DNA from: Kipferlia bialata
Taxonomy: Eukaryota; Fornicata
Assembly: GCA_003568945.1 (NCBI GenBank)
Contig: BDIP01000145.1
Span: forward strand, 1 to 28,740
DNA: 28,740 nucleotides
Direction of reading: 5' to 3'
Below are positions 1 through 9,131 of this stretch, piece by piece. Position 1 is the stretch's first letter. Each line of letters begins with the position of its first letter. Below the pieces are notes generated by a model. That model saw only the letters and a program-made list of their open reading frames with translations, had not been told where the DNA came from and did not search any database. A program made the position numbers and the translations under genes.

Positions 1-125
1 TCTTAGTGTATATAGTGTTATCTCTCCCCCCCCTCCCCCCCCCCCCCAAATCCGCATCATCTCCATCTTCGACTCTGATGTGTTACTCTCTCTCTCGGCA
101 TATATACAAAGAAAAGTACGTCCAT

Positions 126-287
126 CTGACTGACTGCGTGGGTTTCACCGTGGACATGATATATGTAGGAGTAATTCTATCTCTCATGCTCACTCTCTAT
201 ATACTATATACTCCTCTCACCCCCAGCTGACTGACCTTGTGGGTGTCACGGTGGACATGAGTGCACAGTTCCAGGTAGACACATATG

Positions 288-328
<41 letters not shown>

Positions 329-642
329 TTGTATATGTATATATATATGTGTGTTATGACATGAGTGCACAGTTCCAGGTAGACACAGACACATACATAC
401 ATATATGGGTATATATGTATTGTATGTGGGGTATTCATATGTCTCTGTTGTATGTCACGGTGAACATGAGTGCACAGTTCCAGGTGCACCAATATCTATA
501 TATAGATATGGATATAGATATAGATAGATAGGTAGATATGTGTAGTGCACAGTTATATATATATATGTATATTGTATGTATATATATATTAGTGAGTATA
601 TGCATGGAATGTATCCATGATGACATGATTGCAGAGTTCTAG
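126..642 (+). repeat. Exon-echo series 1 around exon 227-274
   Basis: The true exon 227-274 has an acceptor-side copy upstream at 126-158 (reading LTDCVGFTVDM against LTDLVGVTVDM). Donor-side copies follow at about 356-378, 450-483, 538-555 (weak) and 618-642. Each donor-side copy contains a variant of GACATGAGTGCACAGTTCCA, and most are followed by GT. Donor positions 274, 378, 483 and 642 are spaced about 100-160 bases apart. (TA)n, (GT)n and hexamer-like filler lies between the copies. Divergence grows with distance from the exon. Confidence 0.75.
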
Positions 643-2338
643 GTATACACACACCTTTCATACAATATGCGTACATGTATACTGATATCCAGACTCTGCT
701 CCTTGAGTTGAATTGCATTCTCTCTCTCACTCTCTTCATACATACGACTGTATATTATATATACTATTAACTATTGATATCTATAACTCTGTCAACACTC
801 ATACAGTGACACTTAGACCCCCCTGCTTGAGGGGCAGTACTCTCTCTCTTTGTCGACATCTCTATGTATACCTATATACTGACACCCAGACCCTCCTCCT
901 AGAGCTCCAGTGCTCGAGGGGTGATTGATGATGATATATATATATATATATATATTCTATCTGTGTATTTATTCCCAGACCCTCCTGCTTGAGCTCCAGT
1001 GCTCAAGGGGTGACTGGAGACCGAGTGAACTGGCAGTGGTGAGGGCGGCACTCAGAAATAGGGAGGTAACGACTCATACCTAATACTAAAATATAATAGG
1101 ATATATAATAATATATAATAAGATATATATTTGTATGTGTTGAACTGGCAGTGGTGAGCACTCAGGAATAGGGAGGTATGGATACACACATATATTATAC
1201 TATCATTTGTTGTTTACTTGCAGTATATGGTGTATATTCATATGTATCGGTTGAACTGACAGTGGTGAGGAAGAGATATATAAATGAATATAAACATATA
1301 TATGTCAATGTATATATATAGATTTGTTAGTCTGACTGTCAGGACACACCCTTCGATGTACTGGTATATATGCAAGTACAGAGTATAACTACGTGTATAG
1401 AATGCATATATAGCCTATATGAATGTCTCACCTTCAGGACACCCTGTTTCTATTGTAATGCAATATATGTATATATAAGTCAATGTATATATACTCCTTC
1501 ATCTATATTTATGCCTCACCCTCAGGACACTCCCCTGGATGCACTGGCCGTGGTGCTAGGGAGAGACAGGTATATACATATAGATGAATATAGATTTCTA
1601 TAATAATCATATTTGTATATATAGTCGCTCTTTGTCCAAGATGGCTAAGGCCATCAGTGTATATGGATACATGTACTTCTCTTATTATTCTCATATATAA
1701 TAGTAATGTATAGATGATGTCTATCTCACTCTTAGCCGCGCTGACTCTAAGATGGCTAAGGCCATCAGTATTGGTATATTATCTTCCATACTATGTTATA
1801 TATGCTATATATAGAGTACGTATGGTATACTTCCATATTGTAATATTCATTCCATAAAGAATTTGTGTATCCATACATCTATCACTAACCCCCAGCCAGT
1901 CTCTCTCTAAGATGGTCAAGGCCATCAGAATATATGCATATATATACTACTCTCTCTCTATATACATATACATTTTGTGTACATAGATGTCTCACTCTCA
2001 GTCGCACTGTGTCCAAGATGGTCAAGGCCATCAGGAAGATGGAGACAAGACGGCTAAAGGGTGCAGCACACAATGTATCAGAGGGTAACACACATCCTAC
2101 AACTCAGAGTACTGCTGGTACAAAGAGGGAGAGAGAAGCAGATAGTAGAGAGAGTGAGGCAGTGGAACCAGGTACAAAGGCCAAGCGAAGGAAACAGAAA
2201 CAGAAGGGGGTGAAGGGAAAGAGAATTAGTGTTAGTATGAGCGAGGGTAAGACTAAGGAAGTGGTTACTTCTGATACAGTGGAAGAGGAGAGAGATGATA
2301 TGTTTCCTGAATATCCCCCAATACCAGACATTGAATAG
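227..2338 (+). CDS. Gene A: HTH/SANT-like protein with Lys-rich tail (5' partial)
   Basis: The frame-consistent exons are 227-274, 979-1065, 1526-1569 and 2002-2338 (TAG stop). All use GT donors and AG acceptors. The 5' end lies outside the window, so the first exon listed is an internal one. The exons give about 170 residues. The run from LTDLVGV through GDWRPSELAVVRAAL to LGRDSRTVSKMVKAIRKM is predicted to be helical. Its spacing of W, L and A residues and basic last helix resemble a SANT or homeodomain-like DNA-binding fold, but I do not recognise a specific family. The C-terminus is low-complexity and charged: KRRKQKQKG is a possible nuclear localisation signal, and the tail ends in an acidic EEERDD stretch and PDIE. 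Introns here are unusually long (about 430-700 bases) because they are filled with degenerate copies of the flanking exon edges, listed separately. A nuclear role is inference only. Confidence 0.6.
693..1020 (+). repeat. Exon-echo series 2 upstream of exon 979-1065
   Basis: Degenerate copies of the exon 5' edge (true copy ACCCTCCTGCTTGAGCTCCA at 979) begin at 693, 817 and 890. Each is preceded by a CAG- or TAG-type acceptor. The copy at 890 is almost complete (about 38 bases). The copies at 693 and 817 are shorter and more decayed. Spacings are 124, 73 and 89 bases. Confidence 0.75.
1024..1275 (+). repeat. Exon-echo series 3 downstream of exon 979-1065
   Basis: The exon 3' edge with its donor (GTGAACTGGCAGTGGTGAG through GGGAG|GTAAC, 1024-1070) is repeated downstream. 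The copy at 1140-1178 keeps GAACTGGCAGTGGTGAG and GGGAG|GTATG. A shorter copy at 1251-1271 reads GAACTGACAGTGGTGAGG. Both sit in the following intron. Confidence 0.75.
1343..1540 (+). repeat. Exon-echo series 4 upstream of exon 1526-1569
   Basis: Copies of the exon 5' edge (CAG|GACACTCCCCTGGATG at 1526) begin at 1343 (CAG|GACACACCCTTCGATG) and 1438 (CAG|GACACCCTG). Each keeps the acceptor. Offsets are 95 and 88 bases. Confidence 0.7.
1625..2037 (+). repeat. Exon-echo series 5 upstream of the last exon of gene A
   Basis: Three upstream copies (from 1625, 1736 and 1896) of the terminal exon's first ~36 bases precede the true copy at 2002. All four contain AAGATGG(C/T)(T/C)AAGGCCATCAG behind an AG acceptor. 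After CATCAG each echo diverges into intron-like TA sequence, whereas the true exon continues as an open frame. Spacings are 111, 160 and 106 bases. Confidence 0.8.
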
Positions 2339-2444
2339 ATACAGGCACAATGGTGTAGCACATACAGCAGCAATGAATATATAGTATGTATAGTATATAT
2401 AGTATAGTATAGTATATATCCCCCAATACCAGACATTGAATAGA
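2311..2444 (+). repeat. Exact 29-base duplication spanning the stop codon of gene A
   Basis: Bases 2311-2339 and 2416-2444 are identical over 29 bases, including the codons for PDIE and the TAG stop. The interval is 105 bases, with TATAGTATA filler between. The second copy is 3'-UTR or intergenic. This is the terminal-exon version of the echoes described above, and its perfect identity suggests it is young. Confidence 0.9.
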
Positions 2445-2679
2445 GAGACAATGGTTACGTCTTACAGTACACATGTGACCCTTCACTAGGGTCTAGTACT
2501 AGTACTAGTACTACTAGTACACCACTAAACCTGGTGTGCACCACTAGACTAGTAGTTGCTGAATCAGCACTTCTGAATCTACTCGATATGATGGCAGACA
2601 CCTAATCTAATGTCACCTGCTTGGTGGAGACTGCTCTACTAAAGCACTCTCCCACACACACACACACTTCGTCCCTCCA
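2445..2679. other. Intergenic A-B with large inverted repeat
   Basis: This short intergenic stretch holds tandem CTAGTA units (2492-2513). A nested inverted repeat follows: arms CTACTAGT 2511-2518 and ACTAGTAG 2548-2555, with an inner stem ACACCA 2519-2524 and TGGTGT 2532-2537. A (CA)n tract at 2653-2667 lies just before the start of gene B. I see no clear promoter element. Confidence 0.6.
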
Positions 2680-3440
2680 ATGGCTACCCAGAGTGCCTAT
2701 TCAGGCCTCCCGCCCTCGCTCTGGGACTTGCGGTGCGTAGGGTTGCATGAACTGTTGACAGACATGCACAGAGAGTCGGGGGGGAGATGGGTTGTGGTGA
2801 AAGGTATGTATGTATATATGACCGTGCCTACCCCCCCCCCCCCCCCCTCCCCCCCCCCCCCCTCTTCTCTCTGTATCTCTTGATTATACTGACCCCCAGG
2901 CCTTGGCAAGGGCATGACCATGTTTATGAACTTTGTCCTGGCAGGAATGCTCTTCTCAGGTGGGGTCTTCCAAATAGAACACTCCTCTCTCTCCCTTGTC
3001 TCTTCCCTCACCCCCAGGCATCTTCCTGGCCATTGTCTCCCCCCTGGCAGGCAGTGTCTTCACAGTAGGGGCAATGGTGTTCATAGGTAGGGCAAGTGAA
3101 TGTACCAGTGGTACTATTCTATTGTATATGTATGAAGTACCCTCCTCACCCCCAGTGTGCTGGTTCAAGTTCCTCAAGATGTATGAGCCCATGAACCCAC
3201 AGCTGCACCCAGAGCTCAAGGTGAGGGGTGGTTACACACTTTTATATATGGCAGCAGGGACAGATGAGTGTCATAGTATGCTATGATGATATATACATTG
3301 AGTGTGTGTGTCTCACTCTCCAGGACTTCAGCACAGCCGATGAGCTAGCCAGCAATGCCCCACTAGAGACACCTGCGGTAGAGGCAGAGGGGGAGAAGGA
3401 GGGGGAGAAGGAGCCAGTTGCAGATACCGTGGCTGAGTAA
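2680..3440 (+). CDS. Gene B: small two-pass membrane protein, unknown family
   Basis: Five exons fit perfectly in phase: 2680-2803, 2900-2959, 3018-3086, 3156-3220 and 3324-3440 (TAA). They give 144 residues from the first ATG. The N-terminal ~40 residues are soluble. Two hydrophobic helices follow, around MFMNFVLAGMLFSGIFLAIV and VFTVGAMVFIVCWF, joined by a short SPLAGS turn, so a membrane hairpin is likely. The C-terminal ~45 residues are acidic and Glu/Lys-rich (EAEGEKEGEKEP). There is no signal peptide or recognisable domain. Acceptors are of the CTCACCCCCAG type. The first intron carries a long poly-C tract. Its function is unknown. Confidence 0.75.
2831..2862 (+). repeat. Poly-C tract in intron 1 of gene B
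   Basis: This is a near-pure C run, interrupted by one T, inside the first intron on the coding strand. It is one of several sense-strand poly-C tracts in introns of this window. The exact length may be unreliable in assembly. Confidence 0.8.
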
Positions 3441-3488
3441 ATAGACGCATATATACACATATGCGGCTTGACTGCGTAACGGTATCTG
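3421..3488 (+). other. Nested inverted repeat over the stop codon of gene B
   Basis: CAGATACCGT at 3421-3430 (the last codons of gene B) pairs perfectly with ACGGTATCTG at 3479-3488. Inside it, CGCATAT 3446-3452 pairs with ATATGCG 3458-3464. In RNA this would form a two-level stem-loop containing the TAA. A role in 3'-end formation or mRNA stability is conjecture. Confidence 0.6.
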
Positions 3489-4245
3489 TCGCAGTATAGT
3501 GTTCAATGGATATATAAATGCACAAAAGAGACACACAGCCAGACACCAAACACATGATTCGACGAACAATTTAATTGTCTTCTTGTTTTACACGTAGACA
3601 CAAAACATAGCTTCCACACCTTGCCGATAAACAGCATCGATGTGAGACCGCCTCTCCTTGTGACGGTAGACCCACCCAGGGAGGGGGGTCTATCCATCAC
3701 TGAAGGAGGGGGGAAGCCTAGATACACAAGGGGGGGTAAACGATGGGGTACAACGGACAGGGCCCGACAACACAGGCACTGCCACAACACGGAACAATAT
3801 GACACAACACACACAACACCTCTCTCTCTCTCACCAAGGGAACCCTCACACCTACAGACACACACAGACACACGGGGAGGCACGCTCTCTCATATCCTGG
3901 AGACGCACACACACCCGCTCTCGTCTGGTGCCGTATGGACACAGAGACATGGGTTCTCTAGACAGGTAGCCATGCAACACACACACCCCTGGCCCAACAG
4001 CACTCATACGCTGTCGGGCCAGGGCGGGTCGCATCGACACCTGTCCGCCCTGCCTCACTCTCGGTCCCAACCATCAACACCTACACCTACACCTACACCT
4101 ACACAGACTCCACTCCGCGGGCAGCACTCTCTACCACTGTCACTAGGCCTGAAACAAAGGCGGGACAGCGGTCTGGCTGCACGGGACGCACCCCGGGTAC
4201 ACACAACACCTCCCGGGGCACGCCGGCCACACACACACCCAGGAC
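3441..4245. other. Convergent intergenic region B-C, low complexity
   Basis: This is about 800 bases between two converging genes. It holds a nested inverted repeat spanning the stop of gene B (3421-3488), (AC)n-rich stretches, a CTACAC hexamer array at 4079-4104, and a 7-bp GC hairpin (CCCCGGG 4191-4197 with CCCGGGG 4212-4218) just past the stop of gene C. A long open frame on the plus strand here looks spurious, being composed of His/Thr/Pro low-complexity codons. I see no gene. Confidence 0.6.
4079..4104. repeat. CTACAC hexamer array
   Basis: About four tandem copies of CTACAC in the B-C intergenic region form a short hexanucleotide microsatellite. Confidence 0.85.
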
Positions 4246-4642
4246 TCACAGGATGGGGTAGCGATACACAGCACCTGCCCGGCCAGTGCGATAGACAAAG
4301 CGGGCGTTCTCGGCATGGGCTCTCTTGGCAGCCGAGACGTACCACTCCGGCAGGTCTGGGGTGGGTGCCTGCCTCTGCCTCTTGACCCCTAGACCCAGGT
4401 GGGCCAGGGAGGCAAGGCTGGTGGAGGTGATACTGGCGGCACGGGCGCTCCTCTCCCTCAGCATGGGCTGCATGCCACTCCGGCTGGAGGACACACTCCG
4501 GCTGACCTGGGCCCTGGCCTCAGCCAACAGCGACGCGGCCTCTCTCTCTCTCTCTGCCTCGGCGTCGTCGTCCTCGGACCAGTCAAAGTCGGCATCGGCA
4601 GTGGGCAGCTCCTCGACCTGGGGGTGAGGGGAAGTAAAGTAT

Positions 4643-4690
<48 letters not shown>

Positions 4691-5546
4691 CAGACACTAC
4701 AAGCGTATATATATATGTATATACGCACACACACCTGGCACAATGAGGAGAAGGGACCAGAGGAGCACGAACACGGCCATGAGCACCACTGTACCGATGA
4801 GCTTGAGGTAGTAGATGGCCTTGAAGCCAGTGAAGACGGTGGAGAAGAAGGGGGTGCCGCTCTGGGCTGGGGTCAGCATCAACGAGATAGGGGGGGGGGG
4901 TACTGACTTCCATATCACACACACCAATATACTATCGTATATACTCATACTAATATATGAATATCCCTCACCCTGTCTGATGAGGAAGTAGTATCCCATC
5001 TGGAAGGGGATGACCAGGAAGAACTGGATGGCCAGGGACACCATGCTCATGGTGTACATGTTGATGGGCACGAACATGGGCACGAAGGAGGGGCTGGGGG
5101 GTGAGGGGTCAGAGGGAGATGAAGGGTATTGACAGAGGGAGACATGAAGACCACACTGACTCACATGACGGCAATGCCAACGGAAAGGAACATGTACAGG
5201 AAGGTAAACCCTGCGAGGCTGCACCACTTGCCCTGGGGGTGGGTACATAGGGAGAGGTCTACAGATAGACGGTACAAAGAGACAGTCATGGAGAAATAGT
5301 CACAGTTCCTTTTCCAAGAGAGACAAAGAAGCCCAGAGGACTGTGTACATATGCTACACATCCCATATACACCATAAATGAAGGGAATAATAGGTCTATT
5401 GAGGAGTAAAACAATGAATCAAGGTTGAGAAAACACATACAAAGGCAGAACACTCAATGGATGAGTAAATACTACCAGTTCTCTGATACCTGGAGGGACA
5501 TGCGGGCCTCAGCTCTCAGGACACTTGCACTCTTGGTCAGAATCAT
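4246..5546 (-). CDS. Gene C: polytopic membrane protein with acidic tail, unknown family
   Basis: Exons in transcription order are 5546-5490 (ATG MILTKSASV), 5232-5165, 5093-4972, 4866-4742 and 4617-4246 (TGA), giving about 247 residues. Hydrophobic helices lie at FTFLYMFLSVGIAVI, PMFVPINMYTMSMVSLAIQF with FLVIPFQMGYYFLI, and LKLIGTVVLMAVFVLLWSLL, so there are three to four membrane passes. The C-terminal 120 residues are soluble: an acidic patch DWSEDDDAEAE, a Ser-rich stretch, and an aromatic/basic end. All junctions fit phase except intron 4. The consensus-looking donor CCAG|GTGTGT is out of frame, and only ATT|GTGCCA at 4742/4741 keeps frame. That intron contains a 43-base homopolymer. 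I do not recognise the family. Confidence 0.65.
4643..4685 (-). repeat. 43-base poly-G (poly-C in sense) tract in intron 4 of gene C
   Basis: This is an uninterrupted G run on the plus strand, so poly-C in the sense of gene C. It lies just upstream of the acceptor of the last exon, where a pyrimidine tract would be. True length is uncertain because homopolymers of this size are often mis-assembled. Confidence 0.85.
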
Positions 5547-6041
5547 TGTAATTCGTCTGAAGAGAGTGTCACACTCCAATTTGCCAAACTGATTGAATTG
5601 ACCCAGACCGAACCATCAGAATTATTGCACCATTCCTACACGGTTCATCAGCTACAACTCAGATCAGTGTGGGTGTCATTTTGTTCTCTTGTTTGACGGC
5701 TGATCCCTCAAAGCAACACCACAGGGGTCCTAAGTTAAGGCCTAACCATGTGTGGTACTGTTGAATTCAGTTTGATTAATCCAGTGAGCGTGGTAGGGAT
5801 TTGTGCCCTGAGTCGACACATTCGACCTCATAACATCAGGCCTTCCACGTACACGTAGCCCTGTTAGGCAAGAACGTCAGCCCCCTCAGAATTGAGGCTA
5901 TACTGTGCTCTCATACACAGAGGTCAGTGCAGTAGGTCTTAATCTACACCCTTTTATCCCCAAAAAAGAGTGGTTCTTGACATACATAAGGGTGTTGGGC
6001 TATCTCTTCTTCTATCACCAATAGGCCTTGGTTCTCATCCT
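5547..6041. other. Divergent intergenic region C-D
   Basis: This is about 495 bases between the start codons of genes C and D, so it presumably holds both promoters. Composition is balanced, without the microsatellites that fill introns. I see no TATA-like, Inr-like or repeated element that I can support, and no additional ORF or RNA gene. Confidence 0.5.
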
Positions 6042-8070
6042 ATGGATTTCAAGCGAGTCACTATCGACCATGATCCGCGGGAGTTCTGTGCCATGGTCGA
6101 TGTGAGGTGGGGTGGCTCAAGAGAGAGAATATATATTGTTCGGCGATGAGCAAAACACTAACATGCAGTGTTCCATCTTACACCGGTCCTGCAGGTGCAA
6201 CCTACAGGGTCATGATTGTGGGGGACGGGGCGAAGCGGGATAAGGGGCGATGTGTCATCGCTTCTATTGGTCCTAACGCTACTGTGACAGAGGTACCCTT
6301 CTATCTCTTCTCACGTCTGAGTTCTCCCATTCGTCCTCTCCTGGACAGATAACCCCCCCCCCCCCCTTTCTCAGACTATATCCCGTCTCACTGTACTCAC
6401 CCATCTCTCTCTCTCTCATCCCCCTCTCCCCTCTCCCCTCTCCCCTCTCCCCTCTCATCACTCATCTCTCACCGTCAGGTCCAGAGTGGCTGCCCTTCCA
6501 CCCCGTCCACTCCCGACAGCCTGTCTCTCTCTCGCATCGGAGACAAGGTCTACATGGTGATAGGGTGTGCAGATGAGGACGGCGATAGGCTCCAAGACGA
6601 CCTTCACATATACGACATTGGTTCCAAGGTGAGGGTGGTCAAGTGTTGACAAGAGTCTGACCTAACAATACTCGTTATGCATTAGAATTATGATGATATA
6701 TGAAGTGAGACAGTCTTGTACGCTACAGTTGTTCTTCTTATGTATAGACTCCTACCCTGATCGTATTCCCTAACCCCAGAAGTGGTCCAAGTCCTCCTCT
6801 CCGTGCCCTGTCAGGTAATCATATCTTACATGGATATATGTATATGTATATTGTACTTGGTTAATCCACCTTTCTTCAGCCGCTGATACACTACTGCTGT
6901 CATTGGGACAGTCTTGAATACCTGTACCACTAATCTTTTCCTGAGAAAGCCATTGTTATGATAATTGTTGGTTCTGTGGAACTGATAGCACTGTGGCTTC
7001 TCAGCTATGACCAGATGGAGGAAGAGGGGAGTGGAAGATGTAATACACCACCATAGTTGACAGCCAGGGATGGGCATGCCGCCGTGGTCTCCGATGGCCT
7101 ACTGATATGCGCAGGAGGGGGATACGGTGCCGAGACACGCCGTACATGGCAGTACGACCCCGACGAGGATGACTGGACACGCCTGGCGGACAGGTAGGCC
7201 TCTCTGTCACTCTATATGACACGCCCTCCCTCTGTCCCCTCACCCCAGCCCCATCAATCTGTCCTATGCAGCTGGCACAGCAGTGGATGAGATGTGCCAC
7301 TTTGTGGGGAACCTGGCATACTCCCACCGCACACACGCAGTGTACGACACAATCACTGACCGGTGGGAGAAGAGGGGCGTGACACCCTGCCAGGTGGGTC
7401 ATCTATATATCTATATATATATATATATCTACACCCTTTACCTGTGGCTCTCTTTCCCTCTCTCACCACAGGTGTACAATGCAGCGGCTGTTACGATTGA
7501 GGCTGGGGGAGAGAGTGGGACCGGTGGCCAGGAGATATGGCTGATTGGGGGGTTCCGTGAAGTGGGCGGGATCAGAGTCACAGGGAGGGTGCGTCTGTCT
7601 GACCCTTCTGTATATCACTTCACCCCATACCAATTTGTATATCCATCTCTTTTTTACGCCCCTCTATTACAAGTGTATATTTCAAGTACATACACTATCT
7701 CTTTCCCAAGCCCCCCCGACTGTATATCCATCTACCTATGTACCTACACTACCCCCAGGTCCACCGGCTGTCCCTCTCCACCTGTGAGTGGGAGGAGGTG
7801 GGGGCAGGCATCCCCATATCCAATGTGGGGGGGAACTCGGCATGTCGGGTTGGGGATGACCATACCGTGCCCACTCTGCTTGTACATGGCCCAGACGGCA
7901 GTGTGCTTGTCGAGTGCCACGGTAGGACAGACACAACTACCGCAGACACAGAGAGAGAGAGGAGGAGAGAGAGAGTGCCACCTAGGGGGGAGGGCACCCA
8001 CCCAGCTGTGTACGAGGAACCTGACAATCAGTGGGTCAGTGACATCGCAAAGTCCTCATTTAACTGCTAG
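6042..8070 (+). CDS. Gene D: Kelch-repeat beta-propeller protein
   Basis: The exons are 6042-6106, 6169-6292, 6479-6628, 6780-6814, 7068-7193, 7249-7393, 7472-7588 and 7759-8070 (TAG). All phases agree, giving 357 residues. The sequence shows repeated Kelch-like blades: a hydrophobic strand, a GG or GC turn, then an aromatic strand. Examples are RIGDKVYMVIGCADED...LHIYDIGS, VVSDGLLICAGGGYGAE...WQYDPDEDDWTRL, THAVYDTITDRWEK and EIWLIGGFREVGG...VHRLSLSTCEWEEV. The W-x(n)-L/R endings of blades (DDWTRL, DRWEKR, CEWEEV) are typical. The C-terminus is charged. No BTB, F-box or phosphatase domain is present, so it is a stand-alone propeller, likely a scaffold. Intron 1 ends in CTAACATGCAG and intron 4 is long (253 bases). 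Confidence 0.85.
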
Positions 8071-8123
8071 CATGGTGACATGTTGATGGGCAGGATTAGT
8101 CAGGCCTGCCACTGACTCATGCT
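8069..8123 (+). other. Nested inverted repeat after the stop of gene D
   Basis: AGCATG 8069-8074 pairs with CATGCT 8118-8123. Inside, GGCAGG 8089-8094 pairs with CCTGCC 8105-8110. It begins on the stop codon and would fold in the 3' UTR. Confidence 0.45.
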
Positions 8124-8770
8124 CGGCATCAACTTGTCTGCACCTGTCCCCATGTATTATTATATACTCTGTATCATTCTAGCCAGTGCATAGAACTGCT
8201 GGAATATATCATCTTTCCCTCCTCTTCCTTGTGCCGCAGCATAGATCAGAGCCAATAGATGCTGCCAACATAGGAAGTAATGGGGTCCGTCACAGACTCG
8301 TGTGTGGAATGGGTCCAGTTGGGACTCAAGGCCATCTCTAGTCGTACAAAGCCTCAGGTGGCGGCCAAAAATGGGAGACGATTAAATAATGGAATATGAA
8401 GAGACTCCCAGATAGTGAATGAGTGCCAAGACTAGGCCAAGTACTAATAAACTAAAATAGTGCACAATATAAACGGGTTCTTGATCTACCGAGTAGATTC
8501 AATGAATGGGGTTCACTATTAATAATGGAATTGTGCCTGACTCTTCTACGTGTCATAAAGACAGTGGCAACACTACCCTGTATTCGCTTGCAATGCATAA
8601 CTGCCTCAGTCATTGGAACCCCATGCCAGTGGCAATATCACCCTCCTACTGTATAGGCCCATGATACCCTCTCGACTGTTGCATTTCCTCACCACCGTAC
8701 TGCATCTGCCGGCCTCACCAGCTATCCCTCCCCCACACCCGTCTCTCTCCCTACCTGAGAGAGAGTGTGT
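8124..8770. other. Intergenic region D-E
   Basis: About 650 bases of unremarkable composition lie between tandem plus-strand genes. I see no supported gene or RNA. A short CT-rich stretch sits directly before the start of gene E. An additional non-coding or coding 5' exon of E could lie here, because the first supported exon of E starts with a membrane helix very near its ATG. Confidence 0.45.
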
Positions 8771-9096
8771 ATGTTCCTGGTATCCAGGGCGGGTGTCTAC
8801 ATCTATGTGGCCCTTACCCTGTTGGGGTGTCTGTCCATCAAGGTACTGCTGCTGGTACCAGATGACCCAGGCGTGTTCTGGGGCGACACCTTCAATGCCG
8901 GGTCCCGCCCTCCCCCTGACCTAGACACCGTCCCAGGCCCCTCCCTCAGACATGCCTTCGACATGATGTTTGTGTCGGTGCATGCGGTGTGCTTCCCTGC
9001 CATATCTCTGTTGTCAGACATGTTGGGCATCATGCTCGGCACACAGAGGGAGAGGGGGGTGCGCATACTCAGGAGGATGTATGCCTGGTACGCTTA

Positions 9097-9131
<35 letters not shown>

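Noticed and set aside
1625-1930. Copies of the AAGATGG...CATCAG exon as tandem coding exons of a repeat protein
   Set aside because: The copies are followed by intron-like TA sequence without a proper donor at the equivalent site. Only the last copy opens into a long frame.
4079-4104. CTACAC array as a telomere-like repeat
   Set aside because: There are only about four copies, it is internal, and it lies between two genes. It is better read as an ordinary hexamer microsatellite.
3621-4385. 254-codon plus-strand open frame in the B-C intergenic region
   Set aside because: It is His/Thr/Pro-rich low complexity without a normal ATG, and its end overlaps the coding last exon of gene C on the other strand.
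8613-8924. 103-codon open frame overlapping the start of gene E
   Set aside because: It is in a different frame from the membrane-helix exon and has no matching splice sites. The ATG at 8771 gives the better model.
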